Shown here: one piece after another, positions 38,995-46,847 of the stretch | How positions within the stretch are numbered: position 1 is the first letter of the stretch | How the letters are laid out: each line of letters starts with the position of its first letter | NCBI GenBank assembly: GCA_018373675.1 | Contig: JAHAGQ010000001.1 | Location: 124,001 to 188,000 of the forward strand | Length of the DNA stretch: 64,000 nucleotides | Origin: Collinsella sp. | GTDB lineage: Bacteria; Actinomycetota; Coriobacteriia; Coriobacteriales; Coriobacteriaceae | Direction: 5' to 3' | Notes under the pieces: generated by a model | What the model was told of the DNA's origin: nothing | The model's database searches: none | Seen by the model: only the letters and a program-made list of their open reading frames with translations | Position numbers and translations under genes: made by a program

Positions 38995-39420
38995 ACGGAA
39001 CTCCCTTCGTATCGGCACCGCGTGAGAAGCGGTGTTGATTACTAACGAACGAGTCATAGCTTAGACTCGCCGTGTTTCCGCGACATTACCGTTATGTTGC
39101 TGTCGCGAAACCAATCAATGAGGTTACCCTATCGAGGCGGCGTTGCCACCCTCAACAGCCAATCAACTGCATAAATTGCAGACCTCTCCCCATGGTTTAA
39201 GGGTAGTCAATTTGGGATGGAGCTCTATTAACTGGTATTTTGCATCAGATACCAGTCTTTATAGTCCGTGCCTAGATTAGCCGCTCTGTTATAGAGAAAG
39301 CCGATAGCAAGGCATCTTTGATTGGTATCCCCGAATAACGAGTGAAACTCCACCGTGACACAGTGGTGCTGTAGAATCCTTACAACACATCACACTATTA
39401 CGTATCTAGAGGAGCACGAT
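38995..39420. promoter_or_regulatory. Divergent intergenic region glnN/metF
   Basis: These 426 bp have no gene. Near the glnN side is an inverted repeat, GTTTCCGCGACA (39074-39085) and TGTCGCGAAAC (39101-39111), with a smaller ACAT...ATGT palindrome between. It could be an operator for nitrogen control (inference). Near metF a TAGAAT (39372-39377) could be a -10 box; no convincing -35. I see no riboswitch-like conserved block. Confidence 0.45.
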
Positions 39421-40293
39421 ATGCGCGTCGACGAGGTTTTTAAGCAGGCAGCATCCCAGGGCACCGCGCCCGTTTCGTTTGAGATGTTCCCGCCCAAGGG
39501 CGAGCTCACCCTCGACACGGCTCGCGAAGTGGCAGGCAATCTGTGCAAGCTTTCGCCGAGCTTTGTCTCGGTCACCTGCTCGGCCGGCGGCTCGGGCAAC
39601 GGTGCCACCACCGCCCCCATCGCGCATATGATTTCGAGCGAATTCGACACGCCCTCGGTGGCACACCTTACCTGCGTGGGCCGCTCGCATGCCGATATCG
39701 CCGCCAAGATCGACGAGTATCGCACCGCCGGCGTTGAAAACATCCTGGCCCTGCGTGGAGATCTCCCTGCCGGCGCGACCGAGGACGACAAGCCCGCCTC
39801 CGACTACGCCTACGCCCGCGACCTCATCCCCGAGCTCGTCGACGCCGGCTTTTGCGTGGGCGCCGCAGCCTACCCCGAGGGCCACATTGCCTGTGAGGAT
39901 CTCAACCTCTCGGTCGAACACCTCAAGCAAAAACAGGACGCCGGCGCGAGCTTCTTTGTGACGCAGCTCTTCTTTGATAACGAGTGCTTCTACCGTTTTC
40001 GCGAGCTTGCCGACAAGGCCGGCATCACCGTGCCCATTACCGCGGGCATCATGCCGTTTATGGGCAAGTCGCAGATCAGCCGCATGGTCTTTATGTGCGG
40101 CGCGTCGCTGCCCTCCCCCGTCATCAAGATTCTCGCCAAGTACGAGAACGACCCCGAGAGCCTGCAGGCAGCCGGTGTAGATTATGCCGCCCGCCAGCTT
40201 TGCGACCTCAAGGAGCACGGCGCCGACGGCCTGCACCTGTACACTATGAACCGTCCTGCGATCGCCGCGACCATTATGGAGCGCCTGGGGTAA
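39421..40293 (+). CDS. metF: 5,10-methylenetetrahydrofolate reductase
   Basis: This 290-residue MetF starts at ATG 39421 behind GAGGAGCACG. Landmarks are PVSFEMFPPKGE near residue 16, TCSAGGSGNG, THLTCVGRS-type (AHLTCVGRSHADI), ILALRGDLPAG and FFVTQLFFDNECFYRF. It reduces methylene-THF to methyl-THF with FAD, supplying the methyl group for MetH encoded two genes downstream. Its TAA overlaps the ATG of the next gene (TAATG). Confidence 0.95.
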   Translation: MRVDEVFKQAASQGTAPVSFEMFPPKGELTLDTAREVAGNLCKLSPSFVSVTCSAGGSGNGATTAPIAHMISSEFDTPSVAHLTCVGRSHADIAAKIDEYRTAGVENILALRGDLPAGATEDDKPASDYAYARDLIPELVDAGFCVGAAAYPEGHIACEDLNLSVEHLKQKQDAGASFFVTQLFFDNECFYRFRELADKAGITVPITAGIMPFMGKSQISRMVFMCGASLPSPVIKILAKYENDPESLQAAGVDYAARQLCDLKEHGADGLHLYTMNRPAIAATIMERLG

Positions 40294-41081
40294 TGGAAAA
40301 ACCGCACATCGATACAACCGCTGTCGAAGTGCCGGCCGACCTTGCGTCGCCGGCGCTTTACCGTGTCGATGCTGCGCACCATCCCCGTGTCGACCGTGCC
40401 GAGATGCTGCGGTATCTGGGTTACGGCGGCCAGCAGATCGAGCCCGAGCTGTCACGACGTATTGAGCTTGTGGTCGAGCGTCTGGAACTTGACATTGAGC
40501 CCCGTGGCGTGCGCCGCGTGTTTGCCGTCGATGCCACGGGCGTGGACGAACAAAGTGAGCCTTGCATTCGCTTGGTCGGCACCAACGTTGAGCTGCGAGG
40601 TCGCGATATCTATCGACATCTCAAAGATGCCCGCTTTGCCGCGCTCATGGCATGTACCCTCGGCATGGACGCCGAGCGTCGCCTGCGCACCACGGGAGCC
40701 CAACATCCCCTGGAGGGCGCCGTGCTCGACGCCGCGTGCTCCGCTTACGTGGAAGCCGCCGTTGAGCAAATGGACCAGCAGGTCAAGACGGACGCCGCCA
40801 CACACGGGCTCGCCGGCAACTGGCGCTTTAGTCCCGGCTATGGCGACTGCCCGCTCTCGGCCCAGCGCTCGATCGTCAATGCGCTCAACGCCACGCGGCT
40901 CATCGGGCTTACCGTCACACCCACCAGCCTGCTCATGCCCACCAAAAGCGTGACCGCGGTGATCGGCCTATTCGACGGCGAGGTCCACGACGCCCAGAGC
41001 CGCCCCACCTGCAATATCTGCCGCATGCGCGAACACTGCCGCTTCCGCGCCGCCCACACCACCTGCTATTCCAGCCATTAG
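40293..41081 (+). CDS. Stand-alone MetH activation-domain protein
   Basis: This 262-residue protein contains the cobalamin-dependent methionine synthase activation fold: RAEMLRYLGYGGQ at the start, then LMACTLGMDAERRLR and the SAM-binding-like RFSPGYGDCPLSAQ. A Cys cluster CNICRMREHCRFR lies near the C-terminus. In the classical MetH this domain is fused at the C-terminus and reduces oxidised cobalamin using SAM; here it is a separate gene between metF and a MetH lacking it. The Cys-rich tail may bind a metal centre. Confidence 0.85.
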   Translation: MEKPHIDTTAVEVPADLASPALYRVDAAHHPRVDRAEMLRYLGYGGQQIEPELSRRIELVVERLELDIEPRGVRRVFAVDATGVDEQSEPCIRLVGTNVELRGRDIYRHLKDARFAALMACTLGMDAERRLRTTGAQHPLEGAVLDAACSAYVEAAVEQMDQQVKTDAATHGLAGNWRFSPGYGDCPLSAQRSIVNALNATRLIGLTVTPTSLLMPTKSVTAVIGLFDGEVHDAQSRPTCNICRMREHCRFRAAHTTCYSSH

Positions 41082-41090
41082 GAGCCCCCG

Positions 41091-43640
41091 ATGTTTACTC
41101 CGCTTATCACTCATGATTCTGACGGCACTGCATTGGCGGCACCCGTTGATGCCGCACGTCGCAACGGTGCCACGTACAAGACGCGCACGATCGACGATCT
41201 GCGCATTAAGGACGATCGCCTGCGCGCCGCCATCGAGGGCACGGGGCACTTGCTGTTCGACGGCGGTATGGGCACCATGTTGCAGGCCGCTGGTATGAAG
41301 GCGGGCGCCCTGCCCGAGCTGCTCAACTTTGAGGAACCCCAGGTTATCACTGATATCCAACGTCAATATGTCGAGGCCGGCTGCGACGTGATTACCGCCA
41401 ACACCTTTGGCGCCAACGCCCACAAGCTCGACGGTGCCGCCACCGTGGCAGACGTCTTTGCCGCGGCCGTCGCCTGTGCCCGCGAGGCCGGCGCCCGCTA
41501 CGTCGCCGGCGATATCGGCCCCATCGGCGCGCTGCTTCGCCCCCTGGGTACTCTGAGCTTCGACGAGGCCTACGACCTCTTTGCCGAGGAAGTGCGCGCC
41601 GGCGTCGCCGCGGGTGTGGACCTCTTTATTATCGAGACCATGACCGACCTTGCCGAGATCAAGGCGGCCGTCCTCGCCTGCCGCGAGAACTCCGACCTGC
41701 CCGTCTTTGCCACCATGACCTTTGAGGAAGACGGTCGCACCTTCCTGGGCACGAGTCCCGAGGTGGCCGCCATCACGCTCGACGCCATCGGCACCGACGT
41801 TTTGGGCATCAACTGCAGCCAAGGACCGGCCGAGCTCCGAGGACTCGCCGCGCGTATGCTCACCGTTACCGACAAGCCTGTTATGGTGCAGGCCAACGCA
41901 GGACTGCCCCACGTGGACGACGACGGCAATACCGTCTTTGATATCCAGGCCCCCGAATACGCCGAAGCCGTCGCCGGCATGATCGCCGACGGCGTGAGCG
42001 TCGTGGGCGGCTGCTGCGGCACCACGCCGGCGCACATGGCGGCCTTGCGCACGCTTATCGATAACCACACGCCCAGCCCGCGCCACCGCAAGCCCAGCAT
42101 GTCGGTCACGAGCGCTCAGACGGTCGTGGACCTTCCCTGTGACGGTCACAAGATTGCCGTCATCGGCGAGCGCATCAATCCCACCGGCAAAAAGCGCCTG
42201 CAGCAGGCCCTGCGCGACGGCGACCTGGACTACGTTGTGAGCCAGGGCATCAGCCAGCAGGAACAGGGCGCCGACATTCTGGACGTCAACGTGGGCCTGC
42301 CCGAGATCGACGAGGTCAAGATCATCCAACAGGCCACCGAGCAGCTCCAGGGCTCCACGCTGCTGCCGCTGCAGATCGACTCCACCGATCCCGCCGCTGT
42401 CGAGGCCGCCGTGCGCCGCTACGCCGGCAAGCCCATCATCAACTCGGTCAATGGCAAGCAGCAGATCATGGATGAGATCTTTCCGCTGGTCGCCCACTAC
42501 GGCACCAACGTTGTCGGCCTTACGCTCGACGAAGGCGGCATCCCCGATACCGCCGAGGCTCGCTTCGCCATCGCCGAGCACATCGTGGCCGAGGCTGCCC
42601 GTTACGGCATCGGACCGGACCGCATCCTCATCGACTGCCTGGTCATGACCGCCTCGACCAACCAGCGCCAGGCCGAGCAGATCCTGCGCGCCATGTCCCT
42701 GTGCAAGGAGCGCCTGGGCGTCAAATGCGCGCTCGGCGTGTCGAACATCAGCTTTGGCCTGCCTGCCCGCCCGCTGCTGGGTTCGGTCTTTTTGGCCGCC
42801 GCCTTTGGCGCAGGCCTGGACGCCCCCATCATGAACCCGGGTTCCAAGCGCTTTATGGACACCGTCTACAGCTATCGCGTCCTGAGCGTTGAGGACGAGG
42901 GCTCGACCGGATACATCGAGCGCTACGCCGGCTGGACCGATCCGTATAAGATCGCCGCAAACCCGATAGCAGCTCAGGCCGCATCGACCGACACCGTGCC
43001 CGCCGCCGGCACCGACGGCAACGACGACCCGATTCGTCGCATGGTCGTCTCGGGCCGCAAAGGCGAGATCGCTGCCGAGACCGAGCGTCTGCTGGCAGAC
43101 CACGACGCTATGGATCTTATCAACAACCACTTTATCCCCGCCCTCGACGAAGTTGGCGTCCTCTTTGACCAGGGCAAGTTCTTCTTGCCGCAGCTTATGG
43201 CCTCGGCCGAGGCCGCACGCGTGGGCTTCGACACCATCAAGCGCCTGATGCCTGCCGGCGAGATTGCCGACAAGGGCAAGATCTGCGTGGCCACCGTTAA
43301 AGGCGATATCCACGATATTGGCAAGAACATCGTCAAAATGTTGCTCGATAACTACGGCTACACCGTCTTTGACCTGGGCCGCGACGTCGATCCGCAGGAG
43401 GTACTCAAGACCGTCAAGGAGCGCGATATCAAACTCGTCGGCCTCTCGGCGCTTATGACTACCACGGTCGTCGCCATGGAGGAGACCATCAAGCTGCTTC
43501 ATTCCGAGGTGCCGGGCGTCAAGATCATCGTGGGCGGCGCCGTGCTCACCCCCGAATACGCCAAGCAGATCGGCGCGGACTACTACGCCAAGGACGCCGC
43601 CGAAAGCGCTCGTATTGCCGAAGAGGTCTTTGGGCAGTAA
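41091..43640 (+). CDS. metH: Cobalamin-dependent methionine synthase (lacking activation domain)
   Basis: This protein is 849 residues long. The homocysteine domain (about 1-330) has zinc Cys in GINCSQGP and GGCCGTTPAHM. The pterin domain (about 345-620) has GERINPTGKKRLQ and the GVSNISFGLP motif. The B12-binding cap and Rossmann part (about 645-849) has DIHDIGKNIV, whose His binds cobalt. It transfers methyl from methyl-THF to homocysteine. It is 300-400 residues shorter than E. coli MetH because the activation domain is the preceding gene. It forms an operon with metF. Confidence 0.95.
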   Translation: MFTPLITHDSDGTALAAPVDAARRNGATYKTRTIDDLRIKDDRLRAAIEGTGHLLFDGGMGTMLQAAGMKAGALPELLNFEEPQVITDIQRQYVEAGCDVITANTFGANAHKLDGAATVADVFAAAVACAREAGARYVAGDIGPIGALLRPLGTLSFDEAYDLFAEEVRAGVAAGVDLFIIETMTDLAEIKAAVLACRENSDLPVFATMTFEEDGRTFLGTSPEVAAITLDAIGTDVLGINCSQGPAELRGLAARMLTVTDKPVMVQANAGLPHVDDDGNTVFDIQAPEYAEAVAGMIADGVSVVGGCCGTTPAHMAALRTLIDNHTPSPRHRKPSMSVTSAQTVVDLPCDGHKIAVIGERINPTGKKRLQQALRDGDLDYVVSQGISQQEQGADILDVNVGLPEIDEVKIIQQATEQLQGSTLLPLQIDSTDPAAVEAAVRRYAGKPIINSVNGKQQIMDEIFPLVAHYGTNVVGLTLDEGGIPDTAEARFAIAEHIVAEAARYGIGPDRILIDCLVMTASTNQRQAEQILRAMSLCKERLGVKCALGVSNISFGLPARPLLGSVFLAAAFGAGLDAPIMNPGSKRFMDTVYSYRVLSVEDEGSTGYIERYAGWTDPYKIAANPIAAQAASTDTVPAAGTDGNDDPIRRMVVSGRKGEIAAETERLLADHDAMDLINNHFIPALDEVGVLFDQGKFFLPQLMASAEAARVGFDTIKRLMPAGEIADKGKICVATVKGDIHDIGKNIVKMLLDNYGYTVFDLGRDVDPQEVLKTVKERDIKLVGLSALMTTTVVAMEETIKLLHSEVPGVKIIVGGAVLTPEYAKQIGADYYAKDAAESARIAEEVFGQ

Positions 43641-43665
43641 CACAACGGAAACAACCGAGCACCAA

Positions 43666-43703
43666 AACGTGCCGCACGCGCCACTTGGCACGTGCGGCAC
43701 GTT
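43666..43703. promoter_or_regulatory. 13-bp palindrome overlapping a possible -10 box
   Basis: AACGTGCCGCACG / CGTGCGGCACGTT is a perfect 13-bp inverted repeat (12-bp spacer) in the metH-DUF711 gap. Its right arm touches TAGAAT (43703-43708), a plausible -10. It could be an operator or metH end hairpin (no U-run). Confidence 0.5.
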
Positions 43704-43748
43704 AGAATATAGGGGACTATGCTCGTTTTGGCAGATAGGAGCGCAAGG

Positions 43749-45113
43749 ATGGCGATCACGCCCGCAGAAATCGCGGAAACCCGCGGCATGGTTGAGGAAC
43801 AGAACCTCGACATCAGGACCATCACCATGGGTGTTTCGCTCATGGGTTGCGGTGACGAGAACCTCGACCGCATGTGCACGAAGATCTACGACCACGTGAC
43901 GCACACGGCTGAGCATCTGGTCGAGACCGCCGAGAACCTCGAGCGCGAGTACGGTATCCCCATCGTCAACAAGCGCGTTTCCGTCACCCCGGTGGCGCAG
44001 ATCGCCGCGTGCTGCAAGGATGAGGACCTCACCCCCATCGCGCATGCCCTCGACCGCGCGGCTGAGACGCTCGGCATCGACTACCTGGGCGGCTTTTCCG
44101 CGCTCGTCCAGAAGGGCATCGGCGACGCCGACCGCCGCGTCATCCAGTCCATCCCCCAGGCGCTCGCCACCACGAGCCGCGTCTGCTCCAGCGTCAACGT
44201 CGCCAGCCTGCGCGCCGGTATCAACATGGATGCCGTGCTCATGGCCGCCCAGACCATCATCGATGCCGCCAAGCTCACGGCCGACCAGGATTCCGTTGGC
44301 GCCTCCAAGTTTGTCTGCTTTGCCAACATGGTCGAGGACTCCCCGTTTATGGCGGGCGCCGTCCACGGCGGTGGCGAGGCCGACGCCGTCATCAACGTTG
44401 GCGTCTCGGGCCCCGGCGTTATGGCTGCTGCCTTGGAGACGCTCCCCGACTCCGCCTCGATGATGGAGGTTGCCGAGAAAATCAAGCAGACCGCCTTTAA
44501 GATCACCCGCGCCGGCGAGCTCATGAGCCGTGAGGCAGCCCGCCGTCTGGGTGTCGAGAAAGGCATTGTCGACCTGTCGCTGGCTCCCACGCCTGCCATC
44601 GGCGACTCCGTTGCCCGCATCCTCGAGATCATCGGCGTGGGCACCTGCGGTGGCCCGGGCACGACCTGCGCGCTCGCCATGCTCAACGATGCCGTCAAGA
44701 AGGGCGGCGTCATGGCCAGCTCCAGCGTGGGCGGTCTCTCCGGCGCTTTCATCCCCGTGTCCGAGGACGCCGGCATGATCGCCGCCGTCGAGGCCGGTGC
44801 GCTTTCGCTCGAGAAGCTCGAGGCCATGACCTGCGTGTGCTCCGTTGGCCTGGACATGATCGCCATCCCCGGCGACACCCCGGTCGAGACCATCGCCGGC
44901 ATCATCGCCGACGAGATGGCCATCGGCGTCATCAACAACAAGACCACGGCCGTCCGCGTGATTCCCGCCATTGGCAAGGGCGTGGGCGACTGCGTCGAGT
45001 ACGGCGGCCTGTTTGGCCGTGCGCCCATCATGCCGGTGAACCCCAACGCCGGCACCGTGCTTGCCCACCGCGGTGGACGCTTCCCGGCGCCGCTGAACTC
45101 GCTGAAGAACTAG
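43749..45113 (+). CDS. DUF711/PFL family (UPF0210) protein
   Basis: This 454-residue protein starts at ATG 43749 (TAGGAGCGCAAGG upstream) rather than an earlier ATG. Characteristic blocks are VEEQNLDIRTITMGVSLMGC near the start, VNKRVSVTPVAQIAA, the Gly-rich SVGGLSGAFIPVSEDAG and AIGKGVGDCVEYGGLFGRAP at the C-terminus. It is a widely conserved family with a pyruvate-formate-lyase-like fold; the reaction is unknown. It commonly sits beside a small ACT-domain gene (UPF0237), which is not seen here. Confidence 0.88.
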   Translation: MAITPAEIAETRGMVEEQNLDIRTITMGVSLMGCGDENLDRMCTKIYDHVTHTAEHLVETAENLEREYGIPIVNKRVSVTPVAQIAACCKDEDLTPIAHALDRAAETLGIDYLGGFSALVQKGIGDADRRVIQSIPQALATTSRVCSSVNVASLRAGINMDAVLMAAQTIIDAAKLTADQDSVGASKFVCFANMVEDSPFMAGAVHGGGEADAVINVGVSGPGVMAAALETLPDSASMMEVAEKIKQTAFKITRAGELMSREAARRLGVEKGIVDLSLAPTPAIGDSVARILEIIGVGTCGGPGTTCALAMLNDAVKKGGVMASSSVGGLSGAFIPVSEDAGMIAAVEAGALSLEKLEAMTCVCSVGLDMIAIPGDTPVETIAGIIADEMAIGVINNKTTAVRVIPAIGKGVGDCVEYGGLFGRAPIMPVNPNAGTVLAHRGGRFPAPLNSLKN

Positions 45114-45130
45114 CTGAGGGGTTCGGGCGA

Positions 45131-45264
45131 GGAGCCCCGGGGAGGGCAAATATATAAGGTCGCCTGCTCGGACAGTCCTGACTCGCACGGAGAGCACATT
45201 AAGTGCTCTCCGGCTCGTGCGGAACTCGCGATCGACCTTATATATTTGCCCTCCCCGGGGCTCC
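45131..45264. repeat. 134-bp element with 32-bp perfect terminal inverted repeats
   Basis: GGAGCCCCGGGGAGGGCAAA continues to 45162 and is matched exactly, inverted, at 45233-45264. The 70-bp centre holds a second nested stem (CGCACG, GAGAGCAC, loop ATTAA, GTGCTCTC, bulge, CGTGCG). The structure ends 18 bp after the DUF711 stop. There is no ORF and no uridine tail. It could be a very strong terminator-like RNA hairpin or a short non-autonomous mobile element. Confidence 0.85.
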
Positions 45265-45430
45265 CGCACAACGGGACCTCAGTTGAGTTCTATCCCGTAT
45301 GGCAGTCGCTTCGCTCCTGCCCGCCTTGGTTGTGAGAGCGGTTTGGCGTTGGATCGGTTCTTTCTGATATATGCTGGTTGCGGCTCTTCTTTTGGGAGGA
45401 GTCGCTTTTTTGTTGCTAGGAGGTTGGCCC

Positions 45431-46318
45431 GTGGCTGATGATTTGATTCGTTCTGAGCTACTTTCTGCGGATTGGAATGGCGAATGGATGCGGCTGCAAG
45501 CTGCTCGGCGGCGGGCTGATGATTCTTTTGAATGGGATAAGCGGGCTCGGCATTTTCGGCCCTTGGAGACTGCCCCTTATGCTCGGGATTTTATAAAGCT
45601 GTTGGCACTTGAGCCCGGCGAGTCGGTGCTCGATATGGGGTGTGGAGCTGGGTCGATTGCTATTCCGCTTGCTCAGGCTGGGCATTCCGTGATTGCTGCC
45701 GACTTCTCTCCTGCCATGTTGGGCACGCTTGATGCCGGCATTGAGTATTACGGGCTCGAAGATCTTATTACGCCGCTTGAGCTTGCTTGGGATGATGATT
45801 GGGATTTGGTTGGACCGGTCGCGAAAGCGGTGGATGTTGCCTTTGCCAGTCGGTCGGTTACGACGACCAATCTAAAAGGTGCGCTTGCCAAGCTTGACCG
45901 TACGGCTCGTCGGCGTTGCGCTGTCACGATGGTCGCCAACTCCAGCCCGCGCTATGATCTGCACTTGATGAACGCCATCGGTGCCTCGGTTACCTGCAGT
46001 AATGGCTTTGTGTATGCTTTTAATATCCTCATTCAGATGGGTGCGTTGCCGCAGGTTACATACTTTGAATCGCCTCGTCGCGATACTTTCGATAGCCTTG
46101 AGGCGGGCGTAGCAGATTTTTCCCGTATGCTCGAGCATGGCAACGAGGATAAGATCGACCGCCTGCGCGACTACATCGCTCAACACATGATTGAGAATCC
46201 CCGTGCCGGCGAGCCGGGCTCCAAGGGCGTGCCGCAGGGACGCTACATGCTCGACCACGTCCGCAAGGTCCGTTGGGCGTTTATTGCATGGGAGCCGGTC
46301 TCTGCGCCCAGCTCATAG
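45431..46318 (+). CDS. Class I SAM-dependent methyltransferase
   Basis: This 295-residue protein starts at GTG 45431 behind AGGAGGTTGG; an upstream ATG at 45371 would add a spurious hydrophobic leader. SAM-binding motif I is SVLDMGCGAGSIAIPLA, followed by AGHSVIAADFSPAML. The later part contains FASRSVTTTNLKGALAKLDR. The substrate is unknown. Codon use is clearly more AT-rich than the flanking genes, suggesting acquisition or low expression. Confidence 0.82.
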   Translation: MADDLIRSELLSADWNGEWMRLQAARRRADDSFEWDKRARHFRPLETAPYARDFIKLLALEPGESVLDMGCGAGSIAIPLAQAGHSVIAADFSPAMLGTLDAGIEYYGLEDLITPLELAWDDDWDLVGPVAKAVDVAFASRSVTTTNLKGALAKLDRTARRRCAVTMVANSSPRYDLHLMNAIGASVTCSNGFVYAFNILIQMGALPQVTYFESPRRDTFDSLEAGVADFSRMLEHGNEDKIDRLRDYIAQHMIENPRAGEPGSKGVPQGRYMLDHVRKVRWAFIAWEPVSAPSS

Positions 46319-46476
46319 CCTGTTCGCAGCCCGCACTGCCCACTCACTCGGCATCCGCATTCTTTTTGAACTGGGCAAACGCGCTCCACACCGCACCGTT
46401 CCTGCGCTATCGTGGGACAGCTCACGTAAATTAAGGCCCCGTCGCGGGGCGCCCCATACATAGAAAGCGAGAACCC

Positions 46477-46776
46477 ATGGCACTGACAGGAGCACAGGTC
46501 AAGCAGCTTCGCAGCATGGCCCATCACCTCAACCCCGCCATCATCATCGGTAAGTCCGATGTCAACGAGGGCACCGTCGAGCAGACGGTCGCCTACCTGG
46601 AGAAGCACGAGCTCGTTAAGTGCTCCGTGCTCGATGGCTCCAGCCTTTCCGCCCGCGAGGCCGCCGAGGAGCTCGCCGAGCGTTGCCACGCCGAGGTCGT
46701 CCAGGTCATCGGCCGCAAGTTCTCACTGTATCGCGAGTCCTCGCGCAAGGACATCGAGAAGATCAAGCTCGTCTAA
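46477..46776 (+). CDS. yhbY: YhbY/CRS1-type RNA-binding protein
   Basis: This 99-residue protein is a single CRM domain: LTGAQVKQLRSMAHHLNPAI, IIGKSDVNEGTVEQ, ELVKCSVLDG, then HAEVVQVIGRKFSLYRESS. YhbY binds pre-50S particles and helps ribosome assembly. The leader contains a GC hairpin (GGCCCCGTCGCGGGGCGCC, 46432-46450). It ends in an intrinsic terminator. Confidence 0.95.
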   Translation: MALTGAQVKQLRSMAHHLNPAIIIGKSDVNEGTVEQTVAYLEKHELVKCSVLDGSSLSAREAAEELAERCHAEVVQVIGRKFSLYRESSRKDIEKIKLV

Positions 46777-46813
46777 GAGCCAATGATCCGGCGATCCAAC
46801 ACATAGCAAGCTT

Positions 46814-46847
46814 ACGGGTGCCCAAGTACTTCGGGCGCCCGTTTTTT
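46814..46847 (+). terminator. Intrinsic terminator of yhbY
   Basis: ACGGGTGCCC / GGGCGCCCGT (one G-U), loop AAGTACTTC, tail TTTTTT. It lies between convergent genes. Confidence 0.9.

Noticed and set aside
37021..39045. 674-residue open frame on the plus strand opposite glnN
   Set aside because: It is antisense to an unmistakable type III glutamine synthetase and has no ribosome-binding site or recognisable domain.
40968..45269. 1433-residue open frame on the minus strand
   Set aside because: It lies opposite metH and the DUF711 gene, in a high-GC region where antisense frames stay open by chance. Its translation is rich in H, G, R and V with no motif, whereas the plus strand encodes clear enzymes.
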